Positions 1 to 12,320 are shown, counted from the first letter of the stretch. The stretch: 64,000 bases of DNA from Labyrinthula sp. Ha (GCA_015227615.1 JAALGZ010000016.1:1-64000); one strand, 5' to 3'. Numbers and translations: made by a program. The notes: generated by a model not told the origin, from the letters alone.

Positions 1-480
1 GTGAGAGTTGATGATGGAGGAGATGTTGTAGACTTCAGTAAAGTAACAGGTGACGCTGAGGTGACGGTGTCGATAGAAAAAGCTGAGAGGATGTATGTGG
101 CCCTTTTAGATAGTGGAGCTTTCAGATCTGCTATAAATATTAAGCTCAAAAAATACTGCGATAAGGTTTTGAAGCTTCGAAAGCCATTAAGAGTGAAAGC
201 GGCAGGTGGTGTTGTTTATGAGGTGTGGGAAGTTGGATGTATGAATAAGGTAACCGTCGAAATTAAAGGTGTAACATATCTTCTGGAGAACATCGAGTTT
301 ATGATCTTAGATTTCCATAAATGGGATGACATGATTATAGGAAATGATGTTCTTAAGAGATATGGGCTAGACCCACTCTCTGCACTGGAACGAACTATGG
401 TGAACAAGAGCCCAAGAATATGCAGCATGACAGAAGAGGAGGGTTGTTCACATTTAGCGAAATGGTTTGAGGAAGTTGTA
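1..480 (+). mobile_element. Element A part: retropepsin-like protease
   Basis: The translated frame shows the aspartic-protease triad signature LLDSGAFRSA (Asp codon near base 109) and, about 80 residues later, a hydrophobic segment ending IIGNDVLKRYGLD, which matches the second conserved segment of retropepsins (hydrophobic-hydrophobic-G-x-D/N-hydrophobic-L). It lies upstream of the reverse transcriptase, the usual Ty3/gypsy position. In element B the corresponding domain lies after the integrase module. Confidence 0.75.
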
Positions 481-1159
481 GGAGCTGAGAGGCTGTTGTT
501 GAAAGACGTGGAGAAAGTTATCTGTAGCAGAAGTGGAGAGGAAACAGCTCAAGATCAAATTGAAGTGAATAGGATATCGTCAATGGAGGGGGGACCTCCG
601 GGGGAGCTGAGTTTATCTTCGTCGAAGTTTTGTAGATATGAGGATGCGGGGAACAGGTAGTTGTGAACCACATGAATACAAAAGAATTGGACAAGTTCGT
701 CAAAGATGCTAACCCAGTCATATTTAATGTGGAAGAAGATGATGGTTTTGAGCTGGAAGAGATTGATGAAGGAGCCAACCTCGGTAATTCTAAAGAAGTA
801 GATATGGAGAATATGAAGAAATTAATAAAAGAAGCTTTTGAACGAATGGATTTATCCCTTTTTAATAATTCTTTGATGTACAAGGAGTAGTTTGAGAATT
901 TATTTATTGAAAACTGCGGGGCCTTTGGAATAGCGATTCGCCAACGCAATTATCAATACTATCCCCATAGAGTGTACTTTATTACCAGGCACCGCTGTGG
1001 GGGTACTCAAACAGAGACCCTTGGGTTATGAACAGGAACAATTCCTGGTTAAACGCATAAGGCAGATGCTAAAAGCGGGTATTATTAAGATTAATAATAA
1101 CCCGACTACTGCGATGATCGTTTTAATAGTCCCTAAAAAGGGCCCGAAAAGTTTCAGTT

Positions 1160-2360
1160 AGTTGTGGACTTTCGTCCGCTCAACAACATAACAACGCGTG
1201 CAAGCAATACACTGCCGTTGATCGAACAACAAATTTCGAGAGCAAGAGGAAAGAAGTTCTTTGCAAGTTTTGATTTATTATCCCGCTTCGACTATCTGCC
1301 TACAAAAGGCTCTTCAAGCGAATATTTTACCTTTACAACACCATGGGGTGTTGCATATTCATTCTGTGGATCTCCACAGGGATGGTGCAACACTCCCTCT
1401 TTATTCAGTATGAGACAAATAACAGATGTATTAGAACCATGCGGTTTCTTGCCAGACAAGGCCATGCAGTGGATTGATGACACGGTTCTACTTGCAGATG
1501 ACCTGGATGAGATGTATTCTATGTTAGAATGTTACCTGAAAAGGATTCAGAAGATGAAGCTGAGGCTTAGCATAGAAAAATGCGAGCTACTGGCGACGAA
1601 TGCTGAGTTCTGTGGGAGAAGAATCAATAGTTATGGACATGGTTTCTGCAAAAAATACGCTGAAAGACTGTTAAACAAGGCTGGCCCTGCTTATGTACAC
1701 GAACTGGCGCAGTTTATTTACACTGCGAACTTTTTATGTTCGGTGATACCAGGCTTTGCGAAAATAAGGAAATTAGTAACAGGTAATTACAACCTCAGTG
1801 GCAAGTTAAAGAACTTAGAAAGAAAAAAGTTAAAGCTGTCATGGTCAGATGAATTGAAAATATCATTTTCCATGTTAATTGAAGCCCTTAAGAAAGCTTT
1901 ACAGACCACTCTTGGACACTACCATCATAAAGAAGGAGTCTACATCTTCTCAGATGCTTCAGATCTATATTGGAGTTTATATATAACTCAGTGTGCTGCT
2001 CCAGTGAATTATTTACATCCTTTTCAAAACCAATTTCGTGTTATAGCTCTAAAAAGTGGTGTATTTAAAGGATCCAGTTTAGACTGGCACATTAGCAGCA
2101 AAGAGTTATTTCCAATGGTTGTAGCTTTGCAGAAATTTCCTTACTTCTTACTGTTTAATGATAGCGAGTGTGTCTTATTCACCGACCATCGCAACTTAGT
2201 AGGGGTATTAGCTCCTAAAAATATAAAAATAAAAGCCTATGCATCTAGAATTGGTAGGTGGGCAGTGGATTTTTCGCGAGTGAACCTGAAGGTATATCAC
2301 CTGGATGGAGCGAAAAACATCCCTGCGGACTGCCTGTCTAGATGGCTTAATCCAGAAAGA
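1160..2360 (+). mobile_element. Element A part: reverse transcriptase and RNase H
   Basis: Reverse transcriptase motifs are readable: VVDFRPLNN (motif A region), FASFDL, PWGVAYSFCGSPQG, and the catalytic box spelled WIDD (near base 1470) instead of the common Y-x-D-D. RNase H follows with FSDAS, SSKELFPMVV and FTDHRNLVG, then the typical retroelement phrase IPADCLSRW. Element B has the same W-x-D-D spelling, so it looks like a lineage trait rather than local decay. Confidence 0.88.
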
Positions 2361-2559
2361 GATGGTACAAAATTATTGACCCTCAATAACGCGGATGAGG
2401 GGTATTGGAGGAGAGTAGATACATATCATGTGTCTAATAAACATCCTTCAAAGGCTGCTCCTGCAGCTGCGTCATGGGGGGTGATGGATGAATATTTTGT
2501 ATTAATGATGCAGCAGCGTGACATTGAAGGATTGACAGAAGTACGCAGGAAACAAGGTA

Positions 2560-3430
2560 AAGTGGTTCTAACAATATCTTTACTACCACCGGCTATTTTC
2601 CATGCACATTGTTTATATAATCACGGTTCAAAGAAGAATGAATTGGAATATATTTCGAAGCATTGTTATGTTGATGATGCAGTTTTAATGAGGAAGACTC
2701 TAGATATACTTCACAAGCAATGTTTACATTGTCAAAGACCTTGGCTTGTTGTAAGACGCCCATTGAATATTACAGAATTTGGCGCAGAGGCAAGGAAAAT
2801 ATTATATTCTGATTTTTTATATATTAACGCTACTGGATGGATCTTGGTGATTATTGACAGTTTAACGAGAGCAACAATATTATGATATACGAAAAGTGTT
2901 ACGGCTGAAGCAGTTATTGAAGGTCTGTGGAAGTGGCATGCTCATTTTCAATTGGGCAAAGATTTTTTGCAGATAAGCGACCAAGGTAGCCATTTCATTA
3001 ATCAAGTTGTGCAGAAGTTTTTAAGGTAGTCAGGTGGTGCACAGAGGCTAACAGCTGCGTATGTGTCGCAGACTAATTGGACTGTAGAGGTGCAAAACCG
3101 TGGTATTTTGAAGCACCCACGAACTTTACTCTCCGAATTTGGATTACCTGCTGACAAGTGGCCAAGGATTTTATTAATGGTTCAAAGCTTCTTGAATATG
3201 ACGAAGTTGACGTGTAGAGGACCTGGCAGGAAAACGCCGTTGCAGTTGTTAATGGGAGTATCCCCTAATTATTTATCTTTGGTCGAAGAGCTATGTGGAA
3301 TAAGTAGCAGAAATGTGGAAAGATTACGGGAGGTATCTGAAGAATTGAGTCGGAAAATACATCGTTATCAAGAAGAAGCTTATCATCAAGATTTGGCATA
3401 TCGTGCCATGGCCAACAGAAGGTTGAATCA
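2560..3430 (+). mobile_element. Element A part: integrase
   Basis: A histidine-histidine-cysteine-cysteine zinc-binding region ends in CLHCQRP, followed by catalytic-core sequence beginning YSDFLYINATGWILVIIDSL, typical of retroviral-type DDE integrases. The downstream part reads through RKTPLQLLMGVSP, which corresponds to the end of the core in gypsy-type integrases. Confidence 0.82.
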
Positions 3431-3439
3431 AAAATTAGT

Positions 3440-3860
3440 TCCTATATATTTTCACAATGGGGAGTACGTTTTAGTGAGCGAAAAAGGTGTAGATTCTGGA
3501 AATAAGGACAAATGCCGTCCCCGCTGGTCAGGACCTTTCCAAGTGGTCCAAGTTATTTCTGAGCATTTATATGAAGTAGAAGACCTTACGGGAAAACGGA
3601 GAATAAGACATTCTAGTCTTATGATTCCATTTACTCCTAGTTCCTTCTTGCCGGATGCAGATACGAAAGCTGTGTTTATTTTAGATAAAGGAAAACTCGA
3701 GGTTGAAAAGATTTATGCTATAAGAAAAACAGTAGAGGGTGAAATCCAGTTGAAATTAAAGTGGAAAGGTTTTCCTTCTTCACAAAGTACATGGGAATCT
3801 GCGGTATTGATGTTTGAAGACATACCTAGTTTAGTAGTGAATTACTTAGAAAATGAAGGT
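3440..3860 (+). mobile_element. Element A part: SH3-like barrel and chromodomain
   Basis: The barrel segment GEYVLVSEKG...PRWSGPFQVVQV resembles the C-terminal domain of chromoviral integrases. It is followed by a chromodomain-like stretch starting EVEKIYAIRKT with LKWKGFPSSQSTWES, the conserved V/L-K-W-K-G-x...S/T-W chromodomain pattern. Chromodomains in such elements are known to target integration to marked chromatin. Confidence 0.8.
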
Positions 3861-4016
3861 TCTCTTTTGTCTACTGAATGTTTACAATTTTTGAAGACTC
3901 TTTATCCTGACAGTTCATATTGGAACAACATTAATATCTCAAAAATAACAGTGGAAGATCCTGTTTATGGGAGTTTAGATAAGAAGTTAGTAGAAGGACA
4001 TATTTTTATCAATACA

Positions 4017-4210
4017 AGAGGTGAGTGGTTTCAGGTTAATTGGTCGATGTTCGAATATTATATGTTGAGAATAGCTGTGTTAAAATATGGCATGGGAGAT
4101 TTTGCTGGGATTGCTATATATCTTCCTGGTAAAGGAAAACAACAAGTTTATATAAAACTCCAGAGAGTTTTGTATCGTCAAAGCCTTGAACATTATCATG
4201 GTTTACGTAT
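4017..4210 (+). mobile_element. Element A part: Myb/SANT-like domain
   Basis: About 55 residues with a SANT/Myb pattern: an early tryptophan (GEWFQVNW), a middle helix IAVLKYGMGDFAGI, then YLPGKGKQQVYIKLQRVL, which matches the recognition-helix spacing of Myb repeats that bind DNA or histone tails. A shared tail (YHGLRIDI here, YRGLRIPL in element B) follows in both elements, which supports common descent of the domain. Confidence 0.65.
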
Positions 4211-4734
4211 TGATATTGAACAAGTGAGGAAGGATAATTACAAGTTGTTAAATGGTGGATATTTTAAGTTGAAAATGCCACGCACTAAACGTTTGAAAGT
4301 CCTGGAACGAGTTCTTTGTTTATGGAGATGTGGAAAAAGACATGTAGCTAACTCAAAGAAATTTCAAGCCTTGACTCCGGTGTACAATCCTTTAACTTTA
4401 GAAGGACTCAAGATGATGTTAGGTGCGGTTAAAGAAAAAATAGTTAAAGGATAAGAATGGAATTCATACCCTAGATGGAAAGGATCTACGAAGAGATTGC
4501 GAGAGGTTTTATTGTCGTTAATTAATAGTTATGCTAATAGGAAGAAAGATGTGCAAGAATTTGTAGAAGAGGCAGGAAAGGTATTGAGAAGACTTAGTGA
4601 TTCTGGGGATGAGAAAAATATTACTTTTACAAAGACTTTAACTCCGAATTTATGGAAGGTGACGAATAATCTTTTAAGATGTACGGTTTATATATGGAAA
4701 GGCCTGAGAATAGTATAGTGAAGCGAATGAATGT

Positions 4735-5285
4735 GTTGGATTTTTTAGGTATTGTAAAGCTGAAACCAGATGTAGTGATACTTGATCATCCTTATCGCAT
4801 CTTTAGTGATAACCCAGTCAGGGGTCCGAAAATTGAATATAATACAATGACGGACATTGAAATCGAGACGTTACCTTTAAGCAATTTAGGTGAAGACATC
4901 TTATTCTTTGTCTGAACTATTGCTAGTAAGCGAGAAGTATCTTTAAAGTTGATGAGAAATAATGACATCAAGTTTGTGAGCCGGATCATTTGGGTAAAGA
5001 TGACCCCTTCTGGTAAAGTTGCGTCTACATTAGGAAACTTGACAGGTTCATGTACGGAGGAATGCTTATTGGGTGTGAAAGGAGATTTGCCTAGGAAAAT
5101 GATTCGAAGATTCCTTGGTAAAGAAATTTTATTTGGAATTAAAACAGGAAATTCTCAAAAACCCATCGAATTATATGAGATGGTAGAAAGAAACTTTGCA
5201 AATGATGCCATTAAGCTAGAGTTATTTGGTCGTAATAACAATACTCGAAGTGGATGGATCACAGTAGGAGAAGAGCTAGGATTTT
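4735..5285 (+). mobile_element. Element A part: MT-A70 adenine methyltransferase domain, degenerate
   Basis: The C-terminal half is recognisable: a segment KPIELYEMVERNF followed by IKLELFGRNNNTRSGWIT and GEEL. These correspond to the KPD...YxxxE, ELFGR and W-x-x-x-GN segments of METTL3-type MT-A70 enzymes. The region upstream contains a degenerate counterpart of the catalytic segment. The domain occupies the same place as the better preserved methyltransferase of element B, after the SANT-like domain and before the LTR. Confidence 0.72.
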
Positions 5286-5371
5286 AATTTGCATTCAAGA
5301 ACAAGTCGTGGGGGCGATGTTCAGGTAAAATAAGTTTGAAGACGACTTTCCTTGAATAGTAGTTTAAGAAG

Positions 5372-5705
5372 TGTTATAAGATGTTGGCTTAAGTGCCAAA
5401 AAGTTGTATTTGTAGTTGTAGTTTGTGCTTAGTTTTGTATTCTTTGAAATATGAGAACCCAGTTAGTGAAATATCGGTAGGTTCCATCAACAAAAGTTGG
5501 TACACTTATCCGTTAGTAGTTAATTGTTGTAAAAAGAAGAATATCAACTAATACTTTGCGTGATATATTTGAGGCTAATTATAAGGGAAAGAGAACAAAC
5601 TTACTTCTACTAACTTTAAGCATACTTTGTTAAGTCTGCTATCTTAACTACTTACAGGTGCGCACGTCCTTATCTTGGAGAAAATAAGAAGGACGAAAAA
5701 ACTCA
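5372..5705 (+). repeat. Element A 3' LTR (probable)
   Basis: The stretch begins TGTTATAAG and ends TCA, giving TG...CA ends and a length of about 334 bases. It has a diverged counterpart at 22181-22526; both share the start, a TGAGAACCC block, CTTATCCGTTAGT, and a terminal GTCCT...AAGGA hairpin-like segment. A purine-rich AAGAAG lies just before the TG. The end points are by-eye estimates. Confidence 0.6.
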
Positions 5706-6589
5706 ATAGATATTGAGGTTTTACTATCTGTTGTTTCCGGTGCTTATGTATTAGTAAAAGTGTATTATGTAAAGTTGTACCAATTGTGCAGTAATGTAAT
5801 ATTGTATTATAACTATGTAAAGTGTAAACAGTCAGTATGGAGAGAGTCGTACACTCGACTGCTTAGTGTCTGTAACGTCTGCTAACATTCCTATAAAATA
5901 TTCAGCTTCTTTATATGATATTACGTGGTGTTTTTGTTATATTTTGGTCTTGGATCAAGTGTTGGTATACAAGGTGTGTGTTTGATTGTGAAATGTTGTT
6001 GCACCAAGAAAACTGGGTGTTCAGGCGGTGTTTAATAGGTCCCTATAGGAGCTGTGAACCATTTGTGGGTGATTTTTATGTGTTTTTGAAGAGATATGAT
6101 CGATTTGAGTGAATTGGGAACCTTATTTTCTGTCTTTTAGCATTCGTATTTCATGATAGTTCTCGCCCGTGATGAGACCCTGGGGTGGTTTGTTCACTGA
6201 TGTTCTTATGCTATGAATTTACATATTGTGACATTTGTTGATATAAATTTGAGATGAGATATCGTTAGTCACGATTGAGGTGCAATAGCATTAAGTAGTG
6301 GTTTTAGTATATGTATTATATATGGTGTGGTATTGGAATTAGGTTGAAATATGATGTATTATACATATATGCTTGGAATAGTTAGCGTAATATAACCGTT
6401 AAGAAGAAGTAATAAGGAAAAGTTTTTAAGAGAAAGAAAGAAAGAATATATTGTTAATTGTTTTATAAGAAGAGTTTAAGCTTACATTTATATTAAAACA
6501 GCTGAATTTCCTGGGACGTGTAGCGTACATAAGTTAATCGCACGATAAACGCAATATGTCTGACTAGTAGAAACTGTAACTTTATCGCA
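5706..6589. other. No gene seen between element A and the element-B target repeat
   Basis: AT-rich sequence with short open stretches only. A small palindromic element (GTCGTACACTCGAC) lies near 5848. No domain was recognised on either strand. Confidence 0.6.
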
Positions 6590-6840
6590 GAAAGAATGAA
6601 ACCAAATCATCTAAAATATAAGCCTAATGCAATAGGGGTGGAGCTCTGATAAGTTAATCGATAATTGAATTGATGAAATAGTCGAAAAAATATTGCTTAA
6701 TCAATGTTCCCCATCCCCCACAAACAGATTTAATCGTTAGCTACAACAATTAGCAAGCTAGAGCTAGACCGCTGCATATTGTTCGAAATGTATGGGTAGG
6801 GTACAGATTTGTGAAACGTGCTACATTGCATATTTACGAG
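6590..6840. repeat. Repeat R, copy 1, left part (interrupted by element B)
   Basis: The sequence resembles 20880-21000: both share AATATAAxCxTAATG and a block reading GATGAAAT..TCGAAAA. The matching right part resumes after element B at 14506. This arrangement indicates that element B inserted into an older copy of a dispersed repeat. Confidence 0.5.
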
Positions 6841-7117
6841 TGTTATCCAGGAATCTGAAAGAATAACGAGCAGCTTTCCTAGAACATACAAACCGAAGCC
6901 TAAGAGTTGACCTTTCTCGGTATACAAACGAAACAAGGACGATAGTAGTAAAGGTTCACAAAGGAACAGTATAGGTAGGAGGGTGAAGATAAGACACAGC
7001 GGGAGGAGAGACAAAAAATACGGGAATGGGATATATATAGAGAAGAATTAGGATATAAAAAAAGGGATAAGGGATAAAGAACAAATCGAATAAGTTTTTT
7101 CATTCTTAGTGAGCACA
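6841..7117 (+). repeat. Element B 5' LTR
   Basis: About 277 bases, starting TGTTATCCAGGAATC and ending GAGCACA. It matches 14233-14505 over its whole length, with near-identity across the central 130 bases (around AACGAGCAGCTTTCCTAGAA). Confidence 0.85.
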
Positions 7118-7157
7118 AGGTTAAAATTAAATTCAATTCTTAAGAATATTACTGAGA

Positions 7158-8640
7158 ATGCGCAAAAGTAAACGTTTACAAGGAGAGACGCCCCCAGAGG
7201 TGGGCGAAACCGACCAAGAAAAGGGAACTGCAGTCTCTGTTGGTCGTTTTAGGGAGGATGAACAAGTAGGAACGGGATCCACAGGACAAGAATCGGAACG
7301 CTCAGACACGAACTCCGTGGGGAGTGAACAGTAAATAGAAACGGAAGAAGAGGTTCAGGATGCTTATGGCCCAATGGCTAGCATACCAACCACCAGTTTG
7401 GTCACATCGGAATTAATACTTCAGTTAGTGGAGGCCCTTAAACCTGGAATAACGGATATAGTACACGAAGCGGTGACACAGTTAAGGGACGAAATATTAG
7501 AAAAACAAAATAAAAATCAAAAAAGAACAGAAAAACAGCATAAAAATAAGGAAGTTATTGGGACTGATGAGGAAGAAGTTACAGATGGACTGGATAAACA
7601 GAATGACGATAATTCAACGGATCATAGCGAATACTCGTTCGGTGGATCTCAAAGAAGAGGAACCCGAAGAGGAGACGGTAGAAAGGAAAGCGACTTGGAT
7701 GTCGGGAAGGCCCGTTTAAACAAAACCCAGATGTCGGGTAAACCAATGTTAAAAGGACTTCAAGCGGATGAGATATATAAGTTCCAACTGCTGTTTAGCA
7801 GATGGGAGAAAGCCGTAGTGCAGGAAGGGCTAGGGTTAACAGAGGCAACCATAATGAACTATTTATCGGAAGAAGTTCTACTGGAGTTGCACATGTCGAA
7901 GATAGATACGTCCTCGGGAGCAGCGGTGATGCATCATCTGGAAAAGATAAGAAGTTAGGGGATCGAGAGCAAGAAGGCGAGCATACTAACGGATGTGTCG
8001 CGAAAAGTGAAATGGACCAATGAAGGAAATATAAGTGTATCCATGTCAAGTTATTTGCAGCAAGTTGATAAACTCCTTCTGGGAATTGAACTAGCTGAGG
8101 ACCCGTATTTAGATAAATTCTTGTGTTTGGAAGTGCTTAAACGGCTTGCAAAAGCCTTTAAAGACCCCAACCCTAAGCATACGATTAAACGACGAAGATG
8201 GACTAGCTACTATGTTATGAGGAAGGACTTATCTGATTTGACAAGGCTGCTAGTCCCCCCCCCAGGATTTTGATGACCCGGCTCTCAGGATGGCGCCCAA
8301 TAATATGGGGCCAGTCAAGCGGGAACCACGAACAGAAAATGTGCGTGATAAACAACCACGAAGACATCCGCAAGGCCCCGGTGGGGTCGAGCAGAGGGTG
8401 CGTATGGAACAGACTCCTGAAGGCCAAAGACAAAGATTACCCGATTCTTGGAGTAAGGAAAGGAAGAAGGAATATGCGAAGCATAAATATTTATGTTTGT
8501 TTTGCTTCACAGAAGGACACAGAATCAACGACTGCAAAGTATTGAAGCAGCGTAACTCATCAGTGAATCGAGTGGAGCACTTATCCCAAAAAGAAAGTTC
8601 CCGGGGGAGAATCAGCAGTCGTAGGTGGAGATACAGTTAA
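7158..8640 (+). mobile_element. Element B part: Gag-like region with CCHC zinc knuckle
   Basis: A polar, charged leader is followed by a helical Gag-like stretch and, near bases 8494-8535, a zinc knuckle spelled CLFCFTEGHRINDC (C-x2-C-x4-H-x4-C), the nucleic-acid binding motif of retroelement nucleocapsids. No protease triad lies between this knuckle and the reverse transcriptase; the interval is too short for one. Confidence 0.78.
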
Positions 8641-8849
8641 TGCAACGACACACTATGAGGATACAGAGCCAGAAAGTAGTGGGGTGTCGATCTTTTCGGA
8701 TGAGGAGTGTTACAGAGTCCACGTCTTCGAGGACCCGGATTCGGAAGAGCAAGAAGAAAAAGCTATAGTAAGGACACTAAATGAAGTAACAAGGGAATTA
8801 AAATGTCCGGAACCCTCGGATCCCTCAGGTCTTGAGGCTGTGGGGGAAA

Positions 8850-10600
8850 ATAAAAACAGTTGAGGAACTAAGGAATCAGAGGGAACTCAAGGATGGATTG
8901 CCAAGCGACCCAGATAAGGATATTTCATTAAGCTTTGAACAATATGTGCGAATAAAGGAACAAGGATTTGGAGAAAATACTGCCATGGATCGGGATGCGG
9001 GCGTGGGGGAGGAGCAATTAATTCGGAGTATTATATATGAAAGGTTCACTATAATAGTCTCGAAGACACCAGCGCCGAATGAGAATATCGAACTATTGTG
9101 GAAGGTATATATGGACAACAGGGATGCATTTGCGGTAAGTCAGAGTGAATGTCAACTATCAGATTTGACCCAGATGGAAGTGGAACTTAAGCTGGGAGAT
9201 CGCCCATTTGCTGCGAAGGCTCATGTGGTAGTTGGAGAAAAGGAGGGCTTTTTGGAAGGAAAACTATTAGATTTGGAAAAAATAGGAGCTATCGAAAGGA
9301 ATCCCAACCCTTATTTTAGCTCCCTAGCATTTGTTGCTCCTAAAGCCACGAAAGGGAAGTTCAGAATGGTAATAGATTTAACGAGATTGAATGACAACAC
9401 TATTAGTAATAGCTTCGGGTTACCCCATTGGGAGACCCAAATGGCGTGGATTGGATCAGAGAATCGATATTTTGCGTGCTTTGACGCCATTAACGACTTT
9501 CATATGTTGAAAGTCTCGTAGAAAGTTTTGAGGTACTTTGGCATAAGTATGATTTTCGGTAGTTACAGGTTGAAATGCCCACCCATGGGGTATCACTCAA
9601 CCCCGGGGGGTTTACAGTGATAGAATATTATCGGAAGTTCTGGCCCTGGAAGGAGGAAAGTCCCTATTTGGACGTTCCAAAGGAGAAGGCGTAGTCCAGT
9701 GGTTGGATGATTCCTTAGTTTACGCGACCACCATGAAGGAGCTTGCGGATACTATTCAGCAGTTTCTAACAAATGCGAAGAAGAAGAATTTACTTCTCAA
9801 TATAAACAAATGTGTGTTGTTGACTACAAGTCCCACATGATGTGACAGGGTTTTTTCATCTGATGGTTGAAAGTTTGCGGAAAAGTACGCTCAGAAGATC
9901 CGGGATATCACAAATCCCACTCAGCTGGGTCACCTAGAAAGTAGGGTTTAAATAAGCAACTGGCTATCCTGCAGCTTACCATGCTACGCGTCCTCAAAGC
10001 ATTATCCCGAACAAAGAATGAATAAGGCGATTAATATCTTGGTTCCCCATAAATATAGACGGAACAAGAAGAGAAGGAAAAGAATCAGCTTGAATGGATT
10101 TTGGAAAGAAAAGGGCCAAGTTAAGTTTGAGGAGTTCAAGAAATATATATGTCAAGCTATGGAAAGGAACCTTACTATGTACTCTCCCGAGAAGAAATTG
10201 TCCATTTATACCGACACGAGCCATCTTTTCTGGGCCGCATGTGTAGTGGGAAGTCCTCAGAAAGAAGATGTATATACCTTTGACCCCATGTTCTTCATTT
10301 CTGGCACGTTTACAGGACCAGGATTAAATTTGTCGGTAACCTCAAAGGAACTCTTCACCATACTTAAGGCTCTAACTAGATATCAGTATATCTTCTATAC
10401 ACATCCGACGAACATCCACGTTTTTACTGATCATAGAAATATCCTAGGATTAATGGATCCAGGAAAGCTAGTCAAGTCAGCCGAGTTAGGAAGATTAGAA
10501 AGATGGAAAATGGCGATACAGGGTTTCTCGCTCACCTTCCATCATCTAGAAGGGGAGAAGAACATACTCGCTGACTGCCTTACTAGATGGAGTGTACCGG
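8850..10600 (+). mobile_element. Element B part: reverse transcriptase and RNase H
   Basis: Reverse transcriptase segments are IGAIERNPNPYFSSLAFV, FRMVIDLTRLND, YFACFDA and the catalytic box WLDD (near base 9700). RNase H shows YTDTSHLFWA, SKELFTILKAL, VFTDHRNIL and ILADCLTRW. Each matches the element A counterpart in order and in wording of the motifs. These are the enzymes that copy element RNA into DNA. Confidence 0.88.
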
Positions 10601-11009
10601 AATCTGTAAGAAAAAGAGCAAATGTGGGACAAGAAGATAGAATTAAGCTGAAATGGAATGGTTTTGTTTTTAGAATATCAAAGGATAATCTCAAGAAAAT
10701 ATTAGAGGAACAAGATGTGAAAGAAGAATTCAATGAGCTAGTGGAGGAGGAAACGGATGGGAAGGAGGTTTCGCCAAGATTGAAAAGTAGCCCGATATAT
10801 AAGAAATTTGTTAACTCAAGAATCAGTTATTTGCATGCTGTGTACAAAAGGGTTAAAGGGGAAAAGGAGTTGCTTAATGAAGATAAGCTGGCAGAAATGT
10901 GCAGGATAATACAGAAAAGGATAAACAGGTTGCAAGGAGTAGCGTTGTCACCAGGCGATTTATATTTTACTAGACGGAAAGATCGTTATTCCGGTTGAGC
11001 TTCACGAAA

Positions 11010-11640
11010 GGTTGATCGTGCAACTGCACATAGCCTCTGGCCATGCGTCGAAAGAAGAAGTGATGAAGATGTCCGAGAAATTTTATTGGGAGAAACTGTC
11101 GGTGAAGGAACGGAAGGAGATGATACACAAACTAGCAAGAGTGTGCCTCCACTGCGAGCGCCCTTCCAAGTTAATGAGAAGAGCCTATGGGCGCATCATA
11201 CATGGAGAACATCCAAATCAACTGTTACACGCAGATTTTATGAAGATAAGAGGAGTGGATATCTTGGTAATTACAGACGATTTATCAAGAAAATGCCTGA
11301 TGCAGCAGTGTAAGAAGGCGAGCGCCGAGAAAGTAGTGAAAGGATTGATAAAATGGCGCAGTGCGAATGGGTTAGTAGACAACTTCATCTTATCGACTGA
11401 CAAGGGTTCTAATTTCGCTAATTCAATAGTAGAGGAGTTTCTTGATTACTATGGGGGAAGTCATAACTTCACCATAGTATATAGCCCATGGTCAAACTCA
11501 GGAAGTGAAAGACAGAATAGAGCACTTCTAAAGGTACTCAAAACCTTGGCGTCGCAATATATGGTTCTGGGAGATGAGTTGACTAAACTCTTGGATTTAA
11601 TGGAAAGTTTCTTCAACAATCGCCCAAGCAAAAGTTAGAT
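11010..11640 (+). mobile_element. Element B part: integrase
   Basis: The zinc-binding region reads LHIASGHAS...VCLHCERPSK (HHCC type). The catalytic core follows with LHADFMKIRG, TDKGSNFANS and SNSGSERQNRALLK, giving the D, D and E segments of DDE integrases, and ends in FFNNRPSKS. The downstream SH3-like barrel continues at about 11920-12110. Confidence 0.87.
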
Positions 11641-11916
11641 ATGATCCCAAATGAAAAAATGACGGGAAGAAGTGGGGATTTGAGATATTTAAATGAGGAT
11701 TGGAGGAAGATAATAACGGAACGAAGGAAGCAGGTGTTGGACCCGATCTTTTCAAATGAGAACCAGAAATTGGTGATACCTTCCGATCGGACCTTGGGGA
11801 CCATGAATAAGTTTACATCAGTTTTATTAAAGAAGGATGAAGGAGTTTATGATAAGCTTGAAAGTCAGAGAAAGAAGGCGCGGGATAGGTTAAATAAGAG
11901 GCTGCCGCTGGAACAG

Positions 11917-12320
11917 ATCCAATACCAGCCAGGAGACTGGGTTCTCATCGCCCTCAAAGGTTTACCCCTGGGAAGGGATAAACTACGACTGAGTTGGGTA
12001 GAACCTTACCAGATTGTTTCGGTTGTTGGCCACAACCTATATACAGTGCGTAATCTGAAAGGGCGGACGCGCGAAGTACATAGTCAGAGAATTTCATTCT
12101 ACGCGGATAAGACCTTCCAGATGGATGAGATAGTTAAAGCAGTGTGGATTTATAATGAAGGAGCATTTGAAATAAAGGAATTGCTATCTCTGTTCCTGGT
12201 GCAAGGAAGTTTGAATTTCACGGTGAGTTGGAAAGGCTTCGATACTTTTGAACCAACGACGGAGCCTTTTGAGCAGATATCCGAGGATCAGCCGGAGATG
12301 GTCGAACAGTTTCTCCAAAC
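11917..12320 (+). mobile_element. Element B part: SH3-like barrel and chromodomain
   Basis: The barrel reads YQPGDWVLIALKG and LRLSWVEPYQIVSVVG. The chromodomain-like segment reads FEIKELLSLF, then FTVSWKGFDTFEPTTEPFEQ, with the W-K-G-F core and the following acidic, proline-bearing turn. Length and position correspond to element A. Confidence 0.78.

Larger units (their letters stand above)
1..5705 (+). mobile_element. Element A: Ty3/gypsy-like LTR retrotransposon with chromodomain, SANT and MT-A70 (left end outside window)
   Basis: A degraded LTR retroelement, cut by the left window edge. Parts in order are a retropepsin-like protease, reverse transcriptase, RNase H, integrase, SH3-like barrel and chromodomain, a Myb/SANT-like domain, an MT-A70 adenine methyltransferase domain, then a 3' LTR. 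The order up to the chromodomain is that of chromodomain-bearing Ty3/gypsy elements (known family architecture); the two downstream domains are additions. It looks broken in several places, of the order of five to ten. Age cannot be judged from LTR divergence because the 5' LTR is not in the window, but the amount of decay indicates an old copy. It is related to element B (6841-14505) in domain order and motif spelling, although the proteins have diverged widely. Confidence 0.9.

Noticed and set aside
6730-7136. Minus-strand frames over the element B 5' LTR
   Set aside because: They are shadows of LTR sequence; the same stretch is coding on the plus strand in the 3' LTR.
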